A DNA stretch of 64,000 nt from DASQYE01 sp036389675 (GTDB lineage: Bacteria; Acidobacteriota; Blastocatellia; Pyrinomonadales; Pyrinomonadaceae), in assembly GCA_036389675.1 (NCBI GenBank), contig DASVWI010000015.1:104092-168091 (forward strand). Reading direction: 5' to 3'. Positions 22,199-29,784 of the stretch are shown piece after piece (positions within the stretch are counted from its first letter, which is position 1; each line of letters starts with the position of its first letter). The position numbers and the translations under genes were made by a program. The notes beneath the pieces are model-generated. The model ran no database searches and was not told the DNA's origin. It saw only the letters and a list, made by a program, of their open reading frames with translations.

Positions 22199-22834
22199 TC
22201 ACCTGTTCAGAGCGGCGACAGCCTCTTCGTCTTCTTCGGGTGAGACCTCCCGCGGCTCGTCGTCGCCTTCCAGTCGGCGCTGGCGATGCACCGTGCCGTC
22301 GGACTCAAAAATATAGGCCGAGGGCGCTTCCTTCATGATGATGTCCTGTAGACGCATCAAGCCGTAGAGCAACGCCTCAGGGCGCGGCGGGCATCCCGGT
22401 ATATAAACGTCAACGGGAATAATCCGGTCAACTCCCTGCATCGTCGAGTAGGAATCGAACGGCCCGCCCGTCGAAGCGCACGCGCCCATGGCGATGGCCC
22501 ACTTCGGCTCCGGCATTTGATCGTAGACGCGACGCACGACCGGCCCCATCTTCAAAGTTACAGTGCCCGCGATGATGACCAGATCGCTTTGCCTCGGGCT
22601 CGGACGAAAGACGCCCGCGCCGAAACGGTCTATGTCGAAACGCCCCGCGCCCGTCGCGATCATCTCGATGGCGCAGCAGGCGAGCCCGAACGTCATCGGC
22701 CACAGCGCAGACTTGCGCGCCCAGTTGACAGGCCGCGCCGCCAAATCCATCGTCTTCGCCCCCACCGTGCGGCGCAGCGAATTGAAAATCGAATCAACCG
22801 TCGTTAAGACGAATCCTTCTTGATGTTCAGCCAT
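22199..22834 (-). CDS. nuoB: NADH-quinone oxidoreductase subunit B
   Basis: 211 residues. The four cluster ligands are present: C53-C54 in LACCAIEMIA, C119 in GACASTGG and C148 in PGCPPRPEALLYG. NuoB carries cluster N2, the last electron carrier before quinone in complex I. The C-terminal 40 residues are acidic and longer than in most NuoB. It follows nuoA with a spacer of about 118 bases that contains a heptamer hairpin. It is separated by about 8 kb from nuoC although both face the same way. Confidence 0.97.
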   Translation of the reverse strand: MAEHQEGFVLTTVDSIFNSLRRTVGAKTMDLAARPVNWARKSALWPMTFGLACCAIEMIATGAGRFDIDRFGAGVFRPSPRQSDLVIIAGTVTLKMGPVVRRVYDQMPEPKWAIAMGACASTGGPFDSYSTMQGVDRIIPVDVYIPGCPPRPEALLYGLMRLQDIIMKEAPSAYIFESDGTVHRQRRLEGDDEPREVSPEEDEEAVAALNR

Positions 22835-22844
22835 ATGAACTGCA

Positions 22845-22950
22845 AGGATGAAGGCGGAAGGATGAAGGATGAAAGAATTGAGTCAAACAAGCGTTGAATC
22901 ATTCAATTCATCTTTTACTTCATCCTTCATCCTTCATCCTTCATCCCTTC
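22845..22950. repeat. Period-7 hairpin repeat (AAGGATG words)
   Basis: Left arm words AAGGATG, AAGGCGG, AAGGATG, AAGGATG; right arm CTTCATC repeated four times. The arms are complementary and enclose about 40 bases. The clearest case of this repeat type in the window, between nuoA and nuoB. Confidence 0.85.
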
Positions 22951-22952
22951 TT

Positions 22953-23384
22953 TCAAGCCCATTCGAGCGCGCCCTTGCGCCATGCGTAATAGTAACCGAC
23001 GATCAGAATGCCTAAGAAGACGAACATTTCGACGAGGGCGAACTTGGTGAAGGAGAAGTCGTCTCCCATAAAGATGATCGCCCACGGCAGTAGAAAGATC
23101 GTCTCAACGTCGAAGATCAGAAAGAGCATGGCGACGATGTAGTAGCGCACGGTGTAGCGGTCGTGGGCTTCGGTCGTCGGGTCTATGCCGCACTCGTAAG
23201 GGCGCATCTTCTCTTTCTGGTAGATGCTCGGGCGCAGGAATCTTCCGAGCACTATCGGCAACACGGGGAAGATGACCGCGAAAACGAAAAAGATCATCAC
23301 GGGCCAGTAGGCCGTCACAGGGCCGCCGACCTGATTGGCCGCCGGGCCAGCCAGAGTTTGTAGAAGGATAGCGCTCAGCATCAT
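22953..23384 (-). CDS. nuoA: NADH-quinone oxidoreductase subunit A
   Basis: 143 residues with three membrane segments. FLRPSIYQKEKMRPYECGIDP contains the conserved loop cysteine of NuoA that changes exposure during the catalytic cycle, and LFLIFDVETIFLLPWA carries the membrane acid residues. I start at the first of two adjacent ATGs (23384). An upstream open frame of 51 codons spans the promoter-like sequence and is rejected. First gene of a two-gene nuoAB unit. Confidence 0.95.
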   Translation of the reverse strand: MMLSAILLQTLAGPAANQVGGPVTAYWPVMIFFVFAVIFPVLPIVLGRFLRPSIYQKEKMRPYECGIDPTTEAHDRYTVRYYIVAMLFLIFDVETIFLLPWAIIFMGDDFSFTKFALVEMFVFLGILIVGYYYAWRKGALEWA

Positions 23385-23455
23385 TTCGCTTACCCGAGTG
23401 TGCGTTGCTGTCTGAAAGCTTTGAAAGAATCTATCTTCGGCGTTGGGCTGAAAAA

Positions 23456-23485
23456 ATTCTAAGCTTGGCCCACGCGCCTTGTCAA
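23456..23485 (-). promoter_or_regulatory. Putative promoter of nuoAB
   Basis: Minus strand TTGACA (23485-23480), 18 bases, TAGAAT (23461-23456), about 70 bases before nuoA. Good match to a housekeeping sigma-factor promoter. Confidence 0.6.
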
Positions 23486-23496
23486 AGGATTTCTTC

Positions 23497-23994
23497 TCAC
23501 TGCGCTTTATTATGAGGCTCGCCCGCGAGCAATGCAACGGCGTGGCGCAGGACGGGACGAATGACCTCGAAGCTCTCGCCGACGCCTCTGGGCGAGCCGG
23601 GCAGGTTGACGATCAACGTGCCGGAGCGCGTGCCGCAGACGCCGCGCGAGAGCATCGCCATCGGCGTCTGCCTTAAAGTCTGGCTACGCATCGCCTCGGA
23701 GAGCCCCGGCGCTTCCCTTTCAATCACTGCCCGCGTCGCCTCCGGCGTATTGTCGCGCGGCGCAACGCCTGTGCCGCCCGTCGTTACGATCAGGTTTACG
23801 TCCGCGCGCTCAGCGAACGCGCGCAATCTGTCCGAGAGCGGCTCAAGATCGTCAGACACTATCTCTCTAGCCGTTACCATCGCGCCCATTGCTTCGAGCA
23901 ACCCGACGAGCAGGGGGCCGGAAACATCTTCCTGCTCGCCGCGCGCGCAGCGGTCGCTGACCGTCAGGACTACCGCCAGAATATCCGCGTCCAT
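23497..23994 (-). CDS. mogA: Molybdopterin adenylyltransferase, MogA/MoaB type
   Basis: 165 residues. LTVSDRCARGEQEDVSGPLL and the nucleotide/pterin-binding LIVTTGGTGVAPRDNTPEA are the MoaB/MogA signatures, with the second half NLPGSPRGVGESFE also typical. These enzymes adenylate molybdopterin before molybdenum insertion, in the cytosol. MogA and MoaB are hard to separate by sequence, so the symbol is provisional. No other molybdenum cofactor genes are nearby. It is the gene upstream of nuoA on the same strand. Confidence 0.85.
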   Translation of the reverse strand: MDADILAVVLTVSDRCARGEQEDVSGPLLVGLLEAMGAMVTAREIVSDDLEPLSDRLRAFAERADVNLIVTTGGTGVAPRDNTPEATRAVIEREAPGLSEAMRSQTLRQTPMAMLSRGVCGTRSGTLIVNLPGSPRGVGESFEVIRPVLRHAVALLAGEPHNKAQ

Positions 23995-24032
23995 AGAATC
24001 GTCACTCGTTCCGCACAGAGATCAACTGAAGC

Positions 24033-24443
24033 TTACGTGCCCGCGAAACCTCTTTTCAGTATCAACAGCCCGGTGATTGCTCCCGCGGCTTCGCTTAAAG
24101 CCAGTAGAGCGGCGGTCGCCTGAAACGCCGTCACCCAGAGGCTGCCCGGTATGCCGGGCACATGAAAGACGTGGTCAGACCCCGTCAACACGAAGTGGTT
24201 ATAAACACCGAAGACAAAAGCGCCCGCCATCGAGAGCGTCAGAACGATGCCCCCTGACGACAGGGCACGCTTGAGGAGCAACACGCCCGCCAGAAGCGGC
24301 GCGATAAGGATGACCGCGGCGATAAACAGAAGCTGAGAACGCGACAGCTCGATATTAAGGACGCGATGCGCCGTGCCATGCAAGGCCGTTATGGCCGCAT
24401 GTGTGACGATCAGGATGAGCGCAAACCGGGCGGCTTTGGACAT
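24033..24443 (-). CDS. Small integral membrane protein, unknown
   Basis: 136 residues with four hydrophobic segments (about 5-20, 37-55, 64-82 and 105-130) and few loops. No family is recognised. The start is the ATG at 24443 with CGGAGTA before it; the longer frame overlaps carB and is rejected. It begins 48 bases after carB ends, so it may share the carB message. Confidence 0.7.
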   Translation of the reverse strand: MSKAARFALILIVTHAAITALHGTAHRVLNIELSRSQLLFIAAVILIAPLLAGVLLLKRALSSGGIVLTLSMAGAFVFGVYNHFVLTGSDHVFHVPGIPGSLWVTAFQATAALLALSEAAGAITGLLILKRGFAGT

Positions 24444-24490
24444 TACTCCGTAAAGGGTAAAAGCGGGAAACCAAACGAAGACCCTCGGGG

Positions 24491-27400
24491 TCAGGTCACG
24501 GAATTGGTCATGGCGTGCAATTCCTGTAGCGCGTAGACCTTTGGAGTCTCTTCGCGCCCGCGCGCGGTGATGGCTTCGACGATCGCCTCCGCGCCCGTCA
24601 TCGTCGTCACACACGGGACGTTGTACTGCAGGGCGGCGCGGCGTATCGCCTGCTCGTCAAAGTGCGAGGCGCGCCCGAGTGGTGTGTTGATGATGAGCGC
24701 TATCTCGCCCCGCTTGATGTGGTCAACTATGTTCGGGCGTCCCTCGTTGACTTTGAAAACGCTCTCGACCGCGAGGCCCACTTCGCGCAGCCGCTGGGAT
24801 GTGCCGAGCGTGGCGACGAGCTTGAAGCCGAGGCGCGCGAGCCGGCGGGCCAGCACGACCGACTGGCCCTTGTCGGCATCGTTGACGCTGATGAAGGCCG
24901 TGCCCCCGTTCGGCAGCTCAAGACCAGCGCCCATCATAGCCTTCGCGTATGCCTCCCCGAAAGTCTCGCCCACGCCCATCACCTCGCCCGTCGAATGCAT
25001 CTCCGGGCTCAGGATAGGATCGACGCCGGGAAACTTGACGAAGGGAAAGACCGGCGACTTGATGAAGAAACGGCTGACGGTCAGGTCTGCGGGCAGCCCA
25101 AAGCTGGCGAGCGATTGCCCGGCCATCACGAGCGCCGCGATACGCGCCAGGGGGAAGCCCGTCGCCTTTGACACGAACGGCACGGTGCGCGAGGCGCGCG
25201 GGTTTACTTCCAGCACGTAAACGCGATGATCCTTGATCGCATACTGAATGTTCATCAGCCCGCGCACGCCGAGCGCACGCGCCAGCTCTCGCGTGTAGTG
25301 GCGCATCGTTTCCAGATGCTCAGGGTCTATCCGCACAGGAGGCAGGACGCAGGACGAGTCGCCCGAATGAATCCCGGCCTCTTCTATATGCTCCTGAATG
25401 CCCGCCACCACGCAGGTGTCGTCATCCGAGAGCGCGTCAACGTCAAACTCCGCCGCGCGCTCAAGGAATTTATCGATCAGCACCGGACGCTGCGCGGAGA
25501 AATCAACAGCCGTGCGCATGTATCCTTCGAGGCTCTCCTCGTCGTAGACAATCGCCATCGCCCGCCCGCCGAGCACGTAGCTGGGGCGCACCAGCACGGG
25601 GTAGCCGATGCGCGCTGCTATCGCGCGCGCGTCCAAGATGGTCGTCGCCGTCCCGTTCTCAGGCTGAGGAATGCCAAGCTCGCTCAGGAGCGCGCCGAAG
25701 CGTTTGCGGTCTTCGGCCAGATCAATCGAGTCCGGCGATGTGCCGATGATGGGCACGCCGGCTTCGTGAAGGCGCATGGCAAGGTTCAGGGGCGTCTGCC
25801 CGCCGAATTGCACGATCACGCCTTCGGGCCGCTCGACATCCACGATGTTCATCACGTCCTCGAAGGTGAGCGGCTCGAAGTACAGGCGGTCTGAGGTGTC
25901 GTAGTCGGTCGAGACGGTCTCCGGGTTGCAATTGACCATGATGGTCTCAAAGCCTGCGTCGCGCAGCGCGAACGAGGCATGGCAGCAGCAGTAATCGAAC
26001 TCTATGCCCTGCCCTATACGGTTCGGCCCAGAGCCGAGGATGATTATCTTGCGCCTGTCGGTCGGCGCAGACTCGTCCTCCTCCTCGTAAGTCGAATAGA
26101 GATAGGGCGTGTGCGACTCGAACTCAGCGCCGCACGTGTCGACGCGCTTGTAGACGGGAATCACCCCAAGCCGTTTGCGATGGGCGCGCACTTCGTCTTC
26201 GGAGCTGCCGGTCAGATAAGCAAGGCGACGATCAGATAGCGCGGCCTCTTTAAAGGCCCTGAGCGTCTCGACGGGTATATCTTCCAGCCGTCGCCCCTCT
26301 ATCTCTTCCTGAATGAGCATCACGTCCTGAAGCTGTTCGAGAAACCACGGGTCTATGCGCGAAAGGCGGTGGATTTCCGCGATGGACCAACCGTGTTGCA
26401 GGGCGTAGGTGATGTAAGAGAAGCGTTGCGAGTTGGGGCGCGCGAGCTTGCGCTGCAACTCGTCGTCCGAGACATCTTCGAGGCGCAGGGGTCTGACGGC
26501 TTCGAGCGAGCGCAGGCCCTTAAAGAGCGCCTCTTTGAAGGTGCGACCGATAGCCATCACTTCGCCGACAGACTTCATCTGTGTGCCGAGCACGTCTTCG
26601 GCGGCGCGAAACTTTTCAAAGTCCCACTTCGGAATCTTCGCTACGACGTAATCGATGGTCGGCTCGAAGGAGGCCGGCGTCTTTCTGGTAATGTCGTTCG
26701 GTATCTCGTCTAAGGTGTAGCCGACGGCGAGCTTGGCGGCGATCTTGGCGATGGGAAAGCCCGTCGCTTTGGACGCGAGCGCCGAAGAGCGCGAGACGCG
26801 CGGGTTCATCTCTATGATACGAATCTCGCCGTTCTCAGGGTTGACCGCAAACTGAATGTTCGAGCCGCCCGTCTCGACCCCGACCTTGCGTATGACGCGA
26901 ATCGCCATGTCCCGCAATCGCTGGTACTCGAAATCCGAGAGCGTCTGCGCCGGGGCGACCGTGATCGAATCGCCCGTATGCACGCCCATCGGATCGAAGT
27001 TCTCAATCGAGCAGATGATGACGACGTTATCAGAGAGGTCGCGCATCACCTCAAGCTCAAACTCTTTCCAGCCGAGAATGGATTCCTCTATCAGGACTTC
27101 ATGAATGGGCGACGCGCTGAGCCCGGCGCGCACGATCTCCTCGTACTCTTCCGGGTTAAAAGCCACGCCGCCGCCAGTGCCGCCGAGCGTGTATGAGGGG
27201 CGAATGATGGCCGGATAGCCGGTCGTCTTCACAAGCTCTTCGGCTTCGGCCCACGAGCCGGCGAACCCGCCGCGCGGCATCGGCATCCCTTCCTCGTCCA
27301 TCGCCTGCTTAAAGAGCCTGCGGTCTTCGGCCACTTTTACGGCCTCGCGCTTCGCGCCGATCATCTCCACGCCGAACTCTTCGAGTATGCCGGCATCGGA

Positions 27401-27706
27401 GAGAGCGATCGCCAGATTGAGCGCCGTCTGCCCGCCCACCGTCGGAAGCAGCGCATCGGGCCGCTCGCGACGGATAATCGCCGTCAACGTCTCGACCTTC
27501 AAAGGCTCGATGTAGGTCTTATCGGCGGTCTCTGGGTCTGTCATGATGGTCGCCGGGTTCGAATTGACGAGTACGACCTCGTAGCCTTCGGCCCTGAGCG
27601 CGCGACACGCCTGCGTGCCAGAGTAATCGAACTCCGCGGCCTGACCGATCACTATCGGCCCAGACCCGATCAGAAGAATCTTGTGTATGTCGGTGCGTTT
27701 AGGCAT
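24491..27706 (-). CDS. carB: Carbamoyl-phosphate synthase large subunit
   Basis: 1071 residues, the full usual length. It begins MPKRTDIHKILLIGSGPIVIGQAAEFDYSG and contains two ATP-grasp halves (GGTGGGVAFNPEEY in the first, a second with VLGGRAMAIVYDEESL) and a C-terminal MGS-like allosteric domain. It makes carbamoyl phosphate from bicarbonate, ammonia and two ATP for arginine and pyrimidine synthesis. The partner carA is not adjacent. A promoter-like sequence lies about 65 bases upstream. Confidence 0.98.
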   Translation of the reverse strand: MPKRTDIHKILLIGSGPIVIGQAAEFDYSGTQACRALRAEGYEVVLVNSNPATIMTDPETADKTYIEPLKVETLTAIIRRERPDALLPTVGGQTALNLAIALSDAGILEEFGVEMIGAKREAVKVAEDRRLFKQAMDEEGMPMPRGGFAGSWAEAEELVKTTGYPAIIRPSYTLGGTGGGVAFNPEEYEEIVRAGLSASPIHEVLIEESILGWKEFELEVMRDLSDNVVIICSIENFDPMGVHTGDSITVAPAQTLSDFEYQRLRDMAIRVIRKVGVETGGSNIQFAVNPENGEIRIIEMNPRVSRSSALASKATGFPIAKIAAKLAVGYTLDEIPNDITRKTPASFEPTIDYVVAKIPKWDFEKFRAAEDVLGTQMKSVGEVMAIGRTFKEALFKGLRSLEAVRPLRLEDVSDDELQRKLARPNSQRFSYITYALQHGWSIAEIHRLSRIDPWFLEQLQDVMLIQEEIEGRRLEDIPVETLRAFKEAALSDRRLAYLTGSSEDEVRAHRKRLGVIPVYKRVDTCGAEFESHTPYLYSTYEEEDESAPTDRRKIIILGSGPNRIGQGIEFDYCCCHASFALRDAGFETIMVNCNPETVSTDYDTSDRLYFEPLTFEDVMNIVDVERPEGVIVQFGGQTPLNLAMRLHEAGVPIIGTSPDSIDLAEDRKRFGALLSELGIPQPENGTATTILDARAIAARIGYPVLVRPSYVLGGRAMAIVYDEESLEGYMRTAVDFSAQRPVLIDKFLERAAEFDVDALSDDDTCVVAGIQEHIEEAGIHSGDSSCVLPPVRIDPEHLETMRHYTRELARALGVRGLMNIQYAIKDHRVYVLEVNPRASRTVPFVSKATGFPLARIAALVMAGQSLASFGLPADLTVSRFFIKSPVFPFVKFPGVDPILSPEMHSTGEVMGVGETFGEAYAKAMMGAGLELPNGGTAFISVNDADKGQSVVLARRLARLGFKLVATLGTSQRLREVGLAVESVFKVNEGRPNIVDHIKRGEIALIINTPLGRASHFDEQAIRRAALQYNVPCVTTMTGAEAIVEAITARGREETPKVYALQELHAMTNSVT

Positions 27707-27769
27707 GCTCAGTCAAACCGAATCTTTCGATGTGTGACGCTCTTCAATCCGCTCTGTTTGAATCGAGCC

Positions 27770-27798
27770 ATTATACATAACGCGTGACCGCGGGCGAA
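27770..27798 (-). promoter_or_regulatory. Putative promoter of carB
   Basis: Minus strand TATAAT at 27775-27770 is perfect; a weak TTCGCC lies 17 bases upstream at 27798-27793. Confidence 0.4.
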
Positions 27799-27842
27799 CC
27801 GCGCTCGCCTCTACACTAGGCCCGCCCTGTAAATCAGCCAGC

Positions 27843-27875
27843 AAAAAAGCCGCCCTTAAAGCTTCAAGGGTCGGC
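27843..27875 (-). terminator. Intrinsic terminator of the DnaC-like gene
   Basis: Minus strand GCCGACCCTT...AAGGGCGGC forms a stem with one bulged base, followed by TTTTTT. It ends the message coming from 27907. Confidence 0.8.
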
Positions 27876-27906
27876 CTAAAGTGTCTTAAGGAAATGTCAT
27901 TCCGCG

Positions 27907-28713
27907 TCAGATCGGCTGCGTGTCGAACTTCTTCCGGTAATCTTCGCCCTCAATATGAATGGTCTTGCACATCTCGTAGAGGCGCGAGCGAAGTCGCACG
28001 CCGATACGGTCTTCGAGGGTCTCGTCGCGCTCCGCGCGTCTGGTGTCCAGATAGTTGGTCGTAAAGATCGTCAGCTTCTTATCGTTGTAGCGCGTGTTGA
28101 TGATCTGCATCATCGTGTCGCGCACCCAATCGGTCGGCTTCGACGCGCCGAGCTCGTCCAGAACCAGTATCTCCGCGTCGAAGACCGGCGCGAGGACTTT
28201 CAGCTCCGAAGTTTGCGAGATGGGATTGTAGGAGTTCTGAATCTCTTTGAGGAGTGTGCCGAACTCGTAGAACAGGCACGCGCGCCCCTGCTGCTCGATC
28301 AACTGTCGTATGATCGCCACGGAGAGATGCGTCTTGCCGACTCCGACCGGCCCCATAAAGACTATGCCGCGATTGACCGCCGGGTATTCGTCGGCGAGCG
28401 TCTTCGCGTAGTTGAAGGCACGCGCCTGAATGGCGAAGAATTTACCCTGCGGCACTTTATAACTTTGCAGTGTGCATTTGTCGTAGCGGCGCGGGATGCG
28501 CGCGGCTTCGAGCAGCTTCGCCTGATTGCTGTGCGTGCGACAGCGGCAGCGCCGTGCGCCCTTCCCGGCGACCACTTCCATACCCGAGCCGTAACAGTAA
28601 GCGCACGCCGCCGGCTGCTCCGCTTTGGACGAGGTGGCACGAGCCGTAGACTCATCCGCCGCAGCGTCAGGCACGCTGAAGAGTGGATGGATTTTGGCGT
28701 TATCGGATGACAT
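27907..28713 (-). CDS. DnaC/IstB-like AAA+ ATPase with zinc motif
   Basis: 268 residues. A four-cysteine motif (C37, C40, C56, C58: CAYC...CRC) precedes an AAA+ core with Walker A GPVGVGKTH at 121-129 and Walker B EILVLDELGA at about 181-190. This is the domain order of DnaC/DnaI-type proteins that load the replicative helicase; IstB helpers of transposons share the ATPase but here no transposase is adjacent. The ATPase is cytosolic. A terminator follows closely, so it is a single-gene unit. Confidence 0.85.
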   Translation of the reverse strand: MSSDNAKIHPLFSVPDAAADESTARATSSKAEQPAACAYCYGSGMEVVAGKGARRCRCRTHSNQAKLLEAARIPRRYDKCTLQSYKVPQGKFFAIQARAFNYAKTLADEYPAVNRGIVFMGPVGVGKTHLSVAIIRQLIEQQGRACLFYEFGTLLKEIQNSYNPISQTSELKVLAPVFDAEILVLDELGASKPTDWVRDTMMQIINTRYNDKKLTIFTTNYLDTRRAERDETLEDRIGVRLRSRLYEMCKTIHIEGEDYRKKFDTQPI

Positions 28714-29076
28714 GCTTGCGCGCTAAACGACCGGAAGCTTGACGATACCTGCTTTGACAATCAGGAACACAGACAGGGGACACCTGCGTTCTTCCTAAAG
28801 CACCCCAGGTTCACCTCCAGCGTCTACCATTGAGAGGCGCGGCGGATTATAGCACCCGAGACGCAGATTGCAAGAGCAAGTCTCCGACACCAATAATTTC
28901 ACCGCCGGCAACAGGCCGCACCGGGATCGGAGCGCGCGCGAAAGCGTGCCTCCGAAGACCAACCCGGAGACTAAGTCTATGCTATAGTTAACGGGCAACA
29001 ATCAGGCTTGAGTACTGAAAAATTACGTGGGCGAAATAATAATAATCACGAGCGCCCGGGGAGCTATTCATAATAG
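28714..29076. other. Spacer without a gene
   Basis: Divergent spacer between the DnaC-like gene and the receiver-domain gene. I see no convincing coding frame, RNA or terminator. A minus-strand 68-codon frame here has no homology or ribosome site. Confidence 0.5.
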
Positions 29077-29532
29077 ATGAGTATTTGGCGTGGAGTGCTG
29101 GCGCGTCTCGGTCTTCATAACATCGTCGCAGAGCGCAGCCCGATTCGTGTCTTCCTTCTGGACGACGACAAGCGCAGGCACGAGTGGTTCAAAAAACATT
29201 TCAAGGGCGATCATCTGGACATCGCCGAAACGGTCGAGACGGCGGTTGAATTCCTCGGCGAGCGTTTCTACGACGCGATCTTTCTGGATCACGACCTGCT
29301 GCCCGAGCATTATCATGCCGACTCGACCGACGACGAGCGCACGGGCTATGCCGTTGCCCTGTGGCTCGCCTCGCAGCCCGACCGTCAGCGCGCCTCGACC
29401 ATCATGGTCCACACGCGCAATGCCGACGGGGCGATGAGAATGGTCGAAGAATTGCGACGCGCCGGTCGCCAGGCCGAATATGTCCCCTTCCCCATGCTCG
29501 GCCAGAAGATCAAACATTACTGGCAGCGCTGA
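29077..29532 (+). CDS. Cyclic-phosphate-processing receiver (cPP-Rec)-like protein
   Basis: 151 residues. IRVFLLDDDKRRHEWFKKHF, then AIFLDHDLL, and MVHTRNADGAMRMVEELRRAG follow the pattern of the receiver-like domain described next to RNA-ligase and cyclic-phosphate genes; the two acidic clusters match the phospho-acceptor pocket of response regulators. No output domain or kinase gene is seen. The family call rests on motif memory. A stand-alone gene that precedes tRNA-Phe, which faces the other way. Confidence 0.6.
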   Translation: MSIWRGVLARLGLHNIVAERSPIRVFLLDDDKRRHEWFKKHFKGDHLDIAETVETAVEFLGERFYDAIFLDHDLLPEHYHADSTDDERTGYAVALWLASQPDRQRASTIMVHTRNADGAMRMVEELRRAGRQAEYVPFPMLGQKIKHYWQR

Positions 29533-29600
29533 AGAAGGCAAAAGGTAAAAGGCAAAAGTGTAGAAGCGTCGAGCGCTTTCCTTACTTTTGCCTTTAACTT
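29532..29600. repeat. Period-7 hairpin repeat (AAGGCAA words)
   Basis: AAGGCAA/AAGGTAA/AAGGCAA/AAGTGTA on the left faces TTACTTTTGCCTTTAACTT on the right. It sits between the receiver gene and tRNA-Phe. Confidence 0.7.
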
Positions 29601-29604
29601 GGTT

Positions 29605-29677
29605 TGGCCAGGGACGGAATCGAACCGCCGACGCCGGCCTTTTCAGGGCCGCGCTCTACCAACTGAGCTACCTGGCC
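29605..29677 (-). tRNA. tRNA-Phe (GAA)
   Basis: The minus strand folds into a full cloverleaf: acceptor GGCCAGG/CCTGGCC, D arm GCTC...GAGC, anticodon stem CGGCC/GGCCG with loop CTGAAAA (anticodon GAA), and T arm GGCGG TTCGATT CCGTC. Discriminator base A; the 3' CCA is not encoded. Confidence 0.97.
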
Positions 29678-29784
29678 GGATTCATTGGAAGAGCGCGTAG
29701 TATAAGAACTGGCTACGCGCACTGTCAACCGCATGCAGGGGGCGCTTGAAAACCAGCCCCACAGCTATCATCCGCGCCGACGAT

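Noticed and set aside
23385..23537. N-terminal extension of NuoA
   Set aside because: It would cover the promoter-like TTGACA/TAGAAT and does not match the family start.
27907..28713. IstB helper of an insertion sequence
   Set aside because: No transposase partner or terminal repeats; the N-terminal zinc motif fits DnaC-like loaders.
28795..29001. Minus-strand 68-codon frame
   Set aside because: No homology, no ribosome site, in a spacer.
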